Assembly: GCF_014334325.1 (NCBI RefSeq)
Contig: NZ_JACSET010000007.1
Span: forward strand, 62,001-126,000
Origin: Treponema sp. Marseille-Q4130
GTDB taxonomy: Bacteria; Spirochaetota; Spirochaetia; Treponematales; Treponemataceae
Direction of reading: 5' to 3'
Length of the DNA: 64,000 nucleotides
Shown: piece by piece, positions 57,444-64,000 of the stretch
How the letters are laid out: each line of letters opens with the position of its first letter
How positions within the stretch are numbered: position 1 is the first letter of the stretch
The notes under the pieces: model-generated
Database searches by the model: none
What the model saw: only the letters and a program-made list of their open reading frames with translations
What the model was told of the DNA's origin: nothing
Made by a program: the position numbers and the translations under genes

Positions 57444-59891
57444 ATGAAACTCGGCGATATACGCAATTCGATAACGACTCTTCCGGGCGTCGGGCCGGCG
57501 GCGGCAAAGCTTTTCGCAAAATTGAACGTATTTTCCGTAGCCGATTTGCTCACGCTGTATCCGAAACAATACGACGACCGCACGAAGCGTATACCGCTTT
57601 CCGCATTCCGCTCATCGAAAGTGCACTGCGCCGCCATCGTCACTTCCCACGAATGGTTCGGTTACGGCAGGATGAAAACGCTGAAGCTCATCATCTCCGA
57701 CGGAGAGGCGGAAGCGGAACTCGTCGCCTTCAATCGGCCGTTTTTGGAAAAACAATTTCCCGTCGGAACGATCATATCCGTAACGGGCGCTTTCGATGTA
57801 AAATACGGCAAGCTCCAAAGCACTTCATTCGAAATTATTAAATTGAGCGAAAGCGGCGATCTTTCCGATTATAAAAAGACGGCGCTTCCCGACTCCCGCG
57901 TCCTCCCCGTCTATCCGCTCACCGAAGGACTCAATCAAAAAAACGTACGGAAAACGATCCTCGCCGCTCTCCGCGAATACAGCGCGGGAATCGAAAACGA
58001 ACTGCCCGATTACATCATGGAAAAGCACAAACTCCTTTCAAAGCGCGATGCGATCCGGGCGGTGCACGCACCCGAAAGCCTTTCGCAGGCCGAAAAAGCG
58101 CGGCGAACGCTCATCTACGAAGAGCTCTTTCATTTTCAATGCGTCATAGCAAAGCGCGCGTGGGAACACAGGGGCGCAGTCCCCGATGCATCGCTTTCGC
58201 TCTCTCCGTTTGAAAATACGGAAGAACGCGGAGCGAAAAACGGAAGCGGAAAAAGCCCTTCCGCCGGCACGGATGAAAGCGGCGCGGCGGACGGAATATC
58301 CGCAGGCAGCATCGCTCCCGAAATCGGAGCGCCCGACGGTGCAGACGGCGGCATATACGACGCGACACGGCAGATATTCATCGATTCGCTTTCTCCTCTG
58401 CAAAGGGCGCTTTACGATCGCCTCCTGTTCCGCCTCACGCTCGATCAGATGAACGTCATCATGGAAATGGATGACGATCTCGACAGGGGCTATCGGGAAC
58501 GCGAACTCGTCGCAAACGATGAAAAAAAAGCTCCGGCGGAACGCGCGGAAAACGAGCGGCCTCCGGTGTTTACGATGGCGCGGCTTTTGCAGGGAGACGT
58601 CGGATCAGGCAAAACGCTCGCCGCTTTTTTCGCATGTCTTCGCGTCATCAGCTGGAAAGGACAGTGCGCGTTTATGGCTCCGACGGAACTGCTCGCCAGG
58701 CAGCATGCGGAAAACGCTTCGCGCATGCTCGCGCCGCTCGGCATACGCGTCGCATTTCTCACCGGAAACGTAAAAGCAAGCGGCAGAGCGGAATTGTTAA
58801 AACAGCTTAAAGCGGGCAATATCGACATCGTGATCGGTACGCACGCGCTTTTTTCCGAAGCCGTACAGTACAACGACCTCCAGCTCGCCGTCATAGACGA
58901 ACAGCACCGCTTCGGCGTTTTGCAGCGTCAAGCGATAATCGAAAAAGGCAGAAAGATTGCAGGTACTTCGTCCTACACGCTCCATCTTTTGATGATGAGC
59001 GCGACGCCGATCCCGCAGACGCTCGCACTCACCGCTTTCGGCGACTTGGACGTTTCGCTTTTGCGCACGCAGCCCGAAGGAAGAAAGGCGGTGAAAACAT
59101 ATCTCGTGCGGGAAGGAAACGAAGCGAACGCATACGAAGCGGTGCGTAAAGAACTCGAGGCGGGACATCAGGCGTATTTCGTCTATCCCGCAATAGAAGG
59201 CGACGGACGGCAAACGGACGGAGCGGACACGGACGGAAACGGCGACAACATGGAATCCGTCGGATCGGCGTATGTGGGATCGGGGGCGGAGGCAAAAGCG
59301 GCAGGTGCAAAGCGGACGCGGAACGTGCAGTTTCCGCTTTTGTATGCAAAAGAAAAATCCGCAGCAAAGGCGGCGGAAGAGATGTTCGCGTTTTTATCCG
59401 AGCGCGTGTATCCCGAATTCTCCTGCGCGCTCATCCATTCGCGCATCGATGAAGACGAGCAAGTGCGTATTCTCCACGATTTTCAAAAGGGACGCATACA
59501 AGTGCTCGCCGCGACGACCGTCATCGAAGTCGGAGTGGATGTACCGAATGCGACGTGCATCGTCATCGAACGCTCAGACCGCTTCGGACTCGCGCAGCTG
59601 CACCAGCTGAGGGGCAGGGTCGGGCGCGGAGATGCGCAGTCGTATTGCTTTTTGATCTACGGAAAAAACATCACGGAAACGGGGATCGAGCGGATGAAAG
59701 TATTGCGCGAAAGCACCGACGGATTTTTTATTGCGGAACGGGATTTAAAACTGCGCGGCCCCGGCGAAGTAACCGGAACCGCACAATCGGGAGACCTCGA
59801 ACTCGGCATCGCGGACATCCGCCGCGACGGAGAAATCCTCGTCGAAGCGAGAAACGACGCCTTCGAATATATGCGAAGCGTTTTGCGCTGA
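57444..59891 (+). CDS. recG: ATP-dependent DNA helicase RecG, with low-complexity inserts
   Basis: An 815-residue RecG that reverses stalled forks and moves Holliday junctions. Seen: the wedge/OB domain (TTLPGVGPAAAKLFAKL, LYPKQYDDRTK), Walker A LQGDVGSGKT, the DEQHRFG box (RecG-type DEQH), MSATPIPQTLALT and RGRVGRGDAQSYCFLIY. It is about 120 residues longer than usual because of two Gly/Ala/Asp-rich inserts at residues about 246-307 and 588-630. It lies three bases after yggT with no ribosome site of its own, so it is likely coupled. Confidence 0.95.
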   Translation: MKLGDIRNSITTLPGVGPAAAKLFAKLNVFSVADLLTLYPKQYDDRTKRIPLSAFRSSKVHCAAIVTSHEWFGYGRMKTLKLIISDGEAEAELVAFNRPFLEKQFPVGTIISVTGAFDVKYGKLQSTSFEIIKLSESGDLSDYKKTALPDSRVLPVYPLTEGLNQKNVRKTILAALREYSAGIENELPDYIMEKHKLLSKRDAIRAVHAPESLSQAEKARRTLIYEELFHFQCVIAKRAWEHRGAVPDASLSLSPFENTEERGAKNGSGKSPSAGTDESGAADGISAGSIAPEIGAPDGADGGIYDATRQIFIDSLSPLQRALYDRLLFRLTLDQMNVIMEMDDDLDRGYRERELVANDEKKAPAERAENERPPVFTMARLLQGDVGSGKTLAAFFACLRVISWKGQCAFMAPTELLARQHAENASRMLAPLGIRVAFLTGNVKASGRAELLKQLKAGNIDIVIGTHALFSEAVQYNDLQLAVIDEQHRFGVLQRQAIIEKGRKIAGTSSYTLHLLMMSATPIPQTLALTAFGDLDVSLLRTQPEGRKAVKTYLVREGNEANAYEAVRKELEAGHQAYFVYPAIEGDGRQTDGADTDGNGDNMESVGSAYVGSGAEAKAAGAKRTRNVQFPLLYAKEKSAAKAAEEMFAFLSERVYPEFSCALIHSRIDEDEQVRILHDFQKGRIQVLAATTVIEVGVDVPNATCIVIERSDRFGLAQLHQLRGRVGRGDAQSYCFLIYGKNITETGIERMKVLRESTDGFFIAERDLKLRGPGEVTGTAQSGDLELGIADIRRDGEILVEARNDAFEYMRSVLR

Positions 59892-59917
59892 CGCCCTAAG
59901 CTTACCGTGCGAGCGGG

Positions 59918-59952
59918 AAAAACGCCGGCCGCACATCGGGCGAAACGCCGGC
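59918..59952 (-). terminator. Terminator of the sigma-factor gene
   Basis: Minus strand: GCCGGC (59952-59947) and GCCGGC (59929-59924) enclose a 17-base loop and run into G plus five T. It lies 18 bases past the sigma-factor stop and also ends recG-side transcription weakly. Confidence 0.6.
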
Positions 59953-59970
59953 ACGGCTCGGGCAAAACGA

Positions 59971-60810
59971 CTATGCGATGTAAGCTTCGAGGCGCTGCAT
60001 GCGTCTCGGATGGCGCATACGCACGATGGCGTGCTTTTCGATTTGACGGATGCGCTCTTTGGTAAGATTGCACGTATCGCCGACTTCTTTCAGAGACATG
60101 GGGCGGGTACCGTTCAAACCGTAGCGAAGCGACAGCACTTTCGCTTCGTTCGGCTTCAGCGTGTTCAGCACGTCTCCGATATCGCGCTTCATTGCATTCG
60201 AAATCGCTTCCTCGTCGGGATTGTCGTAGCGCTCGTCTTCGATAAAATCGCTCACGGACGTGCGGTCGTTGTCGCTCGAAGCGACCTGCGCGTCGAGGGA
60301 AATCATATCGCGCGAGATATTCACCATTTCGCGCACGTGCTGCTTGTCCATCTTCAACATACGCGCAACTTCGGCGAATTCCTGCTCTTCGGTTTTATCG
60401 CCCGTCATAAGCTTTCGCGCGTGTTCGATCTGCACGAGTTCGTTCGCACGGTTGAGCGGGAGACGAATGGCGCGGCTCTTTTCGCAGATCGCTTTTAAAA
60501 TCGCCTGGCGGATCCACCACACCGCGTATGAAATAAAGTGATAGCCCTTCGATACGTCGAATCTGTCGACCGCCGTCAAAAGACCGATATTGCCTTCGCT
60601 GATCAAATCGGGCAAATCGAGTCCGTGATTTTGATACTTTTTCGCAACGTTGACGACAAAACGCAGATTCGCGTTGACGATTTTGTCTTTCGCAGCCTTG
60701 TCGCCCGCCTTCGCTTTCAGCGCCAAATCGGTTTCCTCGTCGCGCGAAAGCAGAGAAACTTTATTTATATCTTTCAAGTACATTGAAAGGACGTTTTCAT
60801 CGTTTGTCAT
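59971..60810 (-). CDS. Sigma-70-family RNA polymerase sigma factor (group 2, RpoS/RpoD-like)
   Basis: A 279-residue sigma factor that starts directly with region 1.2 (ENVLSMYLKDINKVSLLSRDEE). Region 2 is intact (NLRFVVNVAKKYQNHGLDLPDLISEGNIGLLTAVDRFD, YAVWWIRQAI), as is region 4 with its helix-turn-helix (SLKEVGDTCNLTKERIRQIEKHAIVRMRHP). It lacks region 1.1 and the large non-conserved insert of primary RpoD, so it is an alternative factor; a similar gene is known in T. pallidum. GGAGG lies seven bases before the ATG at 60810. Confidence 0.92.
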   Translation of the reverse strand: MTNDENVLSMYLKDINKVSLLSRDEETDLALKAKAGDKAAKDKIVNANLRFVVNVAKKYQNHGLDLPDLISEGNIGLLTAVDRFDVSKGYHFISYAVWWIRQAILKAICEKSRAIRLPLNRANELVQIEHARKLMTGDKTEEQEFAEVARMLKMDKQHVREMVNISRDMISLDAQVASSDNDRTSVSDFIEDERYDNPDEEAISNAMKRDIGDVLNTLKPNEAKVLSLRYGLNGTRPMSLKEVGDTCNLTKERIRQIEKHAIVRMRHPRRMQRLEAYIA

Positions 60811-61101
60811 AGATACACCTCCAAGCCGGCACAAAACCGTATACGTAAATTATTGCAATATCTATGCCAATAACGAGGAAGAGGGAAAATCGTTACGATA
60901 ATATTTTGTTAGAATCGTACATCATTTTTAATTCTTTATAATACAATAAATTAAAAAAAGATGTTTTTTTATCGTTTCGAATGACGATCGATTTTTCTTG
61001 ACTTTCGGTAACATTTTGAGTAAATTTATGTCGAATTTACTCACCCTCATAAAAATACACTGAAATTGTGTCATTTTGATACTTTTTTTATATCGATTTT
61101 C
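60811..61101. other. A/T-rich gap with inverted repeat
   Basis: A strongly A/T-rich region, unlike its surroundings, with no gene. GAGTAAATT (61018-61026) and AATTTACTC (61034-61042) form a nine-base inverted repeat with a seven-base spacer, a plausible repressor site. It separates the sigma-factor gene from the DNA-glycosylase gene, so it should hold both control regions. Confidence 0.5.
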
Positions 61102-61130
61102 TTGACGTGCGGAATGCTTGTTATTACTAT
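61102..61130 (+). promoter_or_regulatory. Glycosylase promoter, leaderless geometry
   Basis: TTGACG (61102-61107), 17 bases, TACTAT (61125-61130). The ATG at 61137 follows after six bases, with no ribosome site. Confidence 0.65.
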
Positions 61131-61136
61131 ATAAAT

Positions 61137-61670
61137 ATGCACACCGTAAATTCCGCCGCCGCTTCCCGAATCGACCATCCCTTTGCGCCGGTATACGATT
61201 CGAAAAGCCGCGTCCTCGTTCTCGGCACGATGCCTTCTCCGCGTTCCCGAACGGCGGGTTTTTACTATATGCACGGGCAAAACAGGTTCTGGCCGGTTAT
61301 CGCCTCTCTTGCAGGAGAAAGGCTCGGCTATGCGAACGATGCGGGAAGCAAAGCCGTCGATGAACGGAGAGCGCTTGTGCTCCGGCACGGCATCGCGCTG
61401 TGGGACGTACTCGCTTCGTGCGATATACGGGGAGCGGCCGACACAAGCATAAAAAATCCCGTGCCGAACGATTTTTCAAAACTGCTTGTATCGTCTCATA
61501 TCGACCGTATATATTGCACGGGGCAGACTGCGTATAAGCTCTACACAAAGCTGTGCGAAGAGGCGACACACATAGGTGCCGTATGCCTCCCGTCGACGAG
61601 CAGCGCAAACCGCGGGCGCTGGCCGCTCGATGCACTGATTGAGGCGTATCGCTGTGTATTTGAGCGGTGA
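61137..61670 (+). CDS. DNA-deoxyinosine (hypoxanthine) glycosylase, UDG superfamily
   Basis: A 177-residue UDG-fold glycosylase that removes deaminated adenine (hypoxanthine) from DNA. The family-6 pattern is visible: VLVLGTMPSPRSRTAGFYYMHGQNRFWPVI, GIALWDVLASCDIRGAADTSIKNPVPNDF and LPSTSSANRG. The Asn in NRFW and Ser in PSTS are expected active-site residues. It is followed by the YkvA-like gene after three bases. Confidence 0.9.
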   Translation: MHTVNSAAASRIDHPFAPVYDSKSRVLVLGTMPSPRSRTAGFYYMHGQNRFWPVIASLAGERLGYANDAGSKAVDERRALVLRHGIALWDVLASCDIRGAADTSIKNPVPNDFSKLLVSSHIDRIYCTGQTAYKLYTKLCEEATHIGAVCLPSTSSANRGRWPLDALIEAYRCVFER

Positions 61671-61673
61671 GCG

Positions 61674-62735
61674 ATGAACTTTCAAAAAATCAATAAAAAA
61701 GCGATTAAAAAAGCGGACGAACTCGGAAAGGCAGCCGGAAGACTTGAAGTAAAAAAGGTCGGCTCGCACTTGGAAAAAATGAAACGCGGTCCGATCGCGG
61801 ATCTGTGGCATATCGTCGAAGCGCTGTGGGCGGGCTTTAAATCGCCGGAAATTCCTATCGAAACAAAAGTCATGATAATCGGCGCGCTCGTCTACCTCGT
61901 CAGTCCTTTCGATATCGTGCCCGATTTTTTACTGCCCGGAGGTTTGCTCGACGATGCCGCGGTCATCGCATTCGTCTACGCGCAGTGCAAAGACCTCATC
62001 ACCGAAACGATCCCGAAAATATCCGAACAGGTAAAAAACGGCATCCGCGGCATAGGAGACGCGGCGTCGGAACAGATACGGCGCATCACCGAAGACACCG
62101 TGTCCGCTGCGGTCGGAAAACAGTTTCAACGGTACTGCACGCGATTTTTTTTCAACTCGCTTGTGAAGCTCGCCCTTTTTGCCGCGTCGATGCTGCTCCT
62201 TGCCCTTTCAAAACCTGCATGGGCGCCCGGCATAATCGCAGCGTCCGTTCTGCTCATAAGCGCGAGCCTCTGGTTTGCCCTCTCCGCCGCCGCCTCCTGC
62301 ATCTCATGTTTTAAATTTCTTAATAATTTTTTTCCGGCGTTGAAACAAATCCGCACGCGGGAAACACAAAATGCGCTTGCAAATCCGCGCTATAAAAAAT
62401 TGCGGCGGCAGGAAGTGTTCGCCGAAGCGCTTTACACCGCGACAGCCGAAGGCATCCCTTGCGGATCGCCGGCAAAAAAATCGTTGTACGCGTTTTTTTT
62501 CCGCGCATGGAACGAAGGCAAACTGCCCGCATGGATTCCGCGAAAGCGCGCTATGGCGGAACACGTGTGGAATGCGCTCAAAACCCGCATCGTCATCCTT
62601 ATCGGCTCCATTACCGGCTACTTCGTCGTGTACAATGTGCTCGTGCGGAATTTCGTGCTGCCGGCCGTCACGGATTATACGCTGCCTGAGCTGCTCGCCT
62701 ACCCTTTCATATACGTTTGGAATTTTCTGCGCTGA
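61674..62735 (+). CDS. YkvA/DUF1232-domain membrane protein
   Basis: A 353-residue protein. Near residue 50 is the DUF1232 motif IPIETKVMIIGALVYLVSPFDIVPDFLLPGGLLDDAAVIAFV, a hydrophobic hairpin. Two long membrane segments follow (LVKLALFAASMLLLALSKP and IIAASVLLISASLWFALSAA), then a cytoplasmic basic stretch and a last helix near the C-terminus. The role of DUF1232 proteins is not well established. It is co-transcribed with the glycosylase. Confidence 0.85.
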   Translation: MNFQKINKKAIKKADELGKAAGRLEVKKVGSHLEKMKRGPIADLWHIVEALWAGFKSPEIPIETKVMIIGALVYLVSPFDIVPDFLLPGGLLDDAAVIAFVYAQCKDLITETIPKISEQVKNGIRGIGDAASEQIRRITEDTVSAAVGKQFQRYCTRFFFNSLVKLALFAASMLLLALSKPAWAPGIIAASVLLISASLWFALSAAASCISCFKFLNNFFPALKQIRTRETQNALANPRYKKLRRQEVFAEALYTATAEGIPCGSPAKKSLYAFFFRAWNEGKLPAWIPRKRAMAEHVWNALKTRIVILIGSITGYFVVYNVLVRNFVLPAVTDYTLPELLAYPFIYVWNFLR

Positions 62736-62789
62736 CGATGCCGTACATCCGCACACACGATCGGCGCGACAACGGTACGCAGCGGTATG

Positions 62790-64000
62790 TCAGCTTTGCG
62801 CTTTTGCCCGTTCCGCGCTTTCGGCGACCTTCTCCCATTCTTCGCCGAGCGCAGTAAGACGCGCTTCCGTATCCGCGAGGCGCTTTTGTACGACACGTGA
62901 TTTTTCTCCCGACGAATACACTTCGGGCTTTGCAAGTTCGTTTTCACATTCGGTCTTTTGCGCTTCGAGCGCGGCGATTTCCGCTTCAAGCCGTTCGACT
63001 TCGCGTTCGAGTTTGCGCTGTTCGGCTTTTCGCTTTTTCGCTTCTTCCCACGAAAGCTGTCCTCCCGCGAGTACATCGTTCGTACCGGAAAGATTTTCGC
63101 TCATGACCGAGCCTGCCGTACGAGAAACGGATTGCGCCTTTCCGTCGGCCGAAGATGCAAAAGACATACCGGCAACCGTTCCGTTTTTTTCCGCTTCGAT
63201 GCGCTCAAGATAATACGCATAATCGCCCGGAAAAATGCGAAAGCGCCCCGCTTCGAGAGCGAGCACGCGCGTTGAAAGCCCTTCGATAAAACCGCGGTCA
63301 TGGCTCACAAATACGACGGTACCGCCGAAATCTTTGAGCGCCTGCATAAGCACGTCTTTCGAATGCATATCGAGATGATTCGTCGGTTCGTCGAGCACGA
63401 GAAAATTGACCGGCGCGAGCAAAAGCTTTAAAAGAGCGATGCGATTTTTCTCCCCGCCCGAAAGCACGTCCAAACTTTTAAATACGTCGTCTCCGCGAAA
63501 CAAAAACGCACCGAGCATGTCGCGCACTTTCGGAATCATTTCAAGCGGAGAGACACTTTCGATATAATCGATGATGCTTTCGCTGCCGGAGATTTCTTCC
63601 GAACTGTCCTGCGAAAAATAGCCCGTGCGCACACCGCTTCCGAATATGAGCTCGCCCGAAAAAGAAGTATCTTCCCCCGCGATGATCCGAAGGAGCGTCG
63701 ATTTGCCCGCTCCGTTATGACCCGCGACCACGAGCCGATCCCCGTTTTCGATCGTTACGTCGAGCTTATCGAGTACATTGTGCTCTCCGTCATAGCTTTT
63801 CGTCACACCGTTTATGCGGAGCACGAGCTTTCCCGCATGAGGCGCGGGCGGAAAGGTAAAGCGGATTTTCTTCATCGATTCGGGGATCTCGATACGCTGT
63901 ATTTTATCGAGCTGCTTTTGCCGCTCCTGCGCTTGAGATGCCTTTGTCGCTTTTGCGCCGAAGCGCCTGATAAATTCTTCAAGGTGACGGATTTCCTTTT
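62790..64000 (-). CDS. ABC-F family ATPase, N-terminal half cut by window edge
   Basis: The frame is open from the right edge. The linker between the two ABC domains is plain (FIRRFGAKATKASQAQERQKQ, the P-site-tRNA-interacting part), followed by ABC2 with Walker A GHNGAGKST, signature LSGGEKNRIALLKLLL, VLDEPTNHLDMHS and FVSHDRGFI. A C-terminal coiled coil (KRKAEQRKLEREVERLEAEIAALEAQK) ends it. ABC-F proteins act on ribosomes, not in transport, some giving antibiotic resistance; the subtype cannot be set without the missing half. Confidence 0.92.
   Translation of the reverse strand, partial: KEIRHLEEFIRRFGAKATKASQAQERQKQLDKIQRIEIPESMKKIRFTFPPAPHAGKLVLRINGVTKSYDGEHNVLDKLDVTIENGDRLVVAGHNGAGKSTLLRIIAGEDTSFSGELIFGSGVRTGYFSQDSSEEISGSESIIDYIESVSPLEMIPKVRDMLGAFLFRGDDVFKSLDVLSGGEKNRIALLKLLLAPVNFLVLDEPTNHLDMHSKDVLMQALKDFGGTVVFVSHDRGFIEGLSTRVLALEAGRFRIFPGDYAYYLERIEAEKNGTVAGMSFASSADGKAQSVSRTAGSVMSENLSGTNDVLAGGQLSWEEAKKRKAEQRKLEREVERLEAEIAALEAQKTECENELAKPEVYSSGEKSRVVQKRLADTEARLTALGEEWEKVAESAERAKAQS

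Overview
The window reads as a chromosome segment of a spirochaete of the genus Treponema or a close relative, at roughly 50% G+C. The grounds are: a single ORF joining cytidylate kinase to ribosomal protein S1 (an arrangement I recall from Treponema); a MoxR-DUF58-Bat cluster in the order I recall from Borrelia; many short-lipobox lipoproteins; and flagellar fliS/flgN next to two-component genes. A species cannot be named from sequence alone. No rRNA, tRNA, CRISPR array, prophage or intact insertion sequence was seen.

Layout. 1-7.3 kb (all minus): a cut-off lipoprotein, a TPR membrane protein, a GAF/sigma-54 activator, cmk-rpsA, rluB, scpB and scpA. 7.3-7.9 kb: a gene-poor stretch holding a promoter, a structured RNA candidate with two mini-ORFs, and a terminator. 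7.9-16.6 kb: a spirochaete protein of unknown function, pgeF, nudC, an M16 protease pair (minus), a MinD-like ATPase and lgt. 16.8-26.4 kb (minus): transketolase, an unknown protein, a CBS-domain protein and a complete liv branched-chain amino-acid ABC transporter (livJHMGF). 26.6-38.4 kb: two homologous lipoprotein genes with poly-G tracts flank ftsH, fliS-flgN-folA, a response regulator/hybrid kinase pair and a PHP phosphatase. 38.5-42 kb: a transposase/nuclease remnant, a DksA-like protein, infA, a J-domain protein, an aldose epimerase and an Smr protein. 42-49.2 kb (minus): the MoxR/DUF58/Bat cluster. 49.3-64 kb: aminotransferase, solute-binding lipoprotein, EEP-family lipoprotein, dnaE, yggT, recG, a sigma-70-family factor, a DNA glycosylase, a YkvA-like protein and a cut-off ABC-F ATPase.

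The strongest unusual signal is the lipoprotein pair. Both genes have a matching promoter, a start codon, the motif RGGV(F/L)GK encoded across a run of G, and then a lipoprotein signal peptide. The gene at 26.7 kb has nine Gs and is in frame (ON). The gene at 38.4 kb has ten Gs and is frameshifted (OFF); removing one G restores a complete signal peptide. This is a classic slipped-strand phase-variation design acting on surface lipoproteins.

A second pattern spans the window. At least ten genes that start a transcription unit have a good -35/-10 promoter whose -10 box ends only 6-11 bases before the ATG, with no Shine-Dalgarno sequence, so their mRNAs should be leaderless or nearly so. Genes inside operons mostly carry clear GGAGG-type sites. 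Other items worth checking are the RNA at 7.6 kb, a 9-mer (TTAATAATT) far commoner than chance, paired CTAAAAAC hairpins placed the same way between two gene pairs, and an internal start that could release free S1 from the cmk-rpsA ORF.
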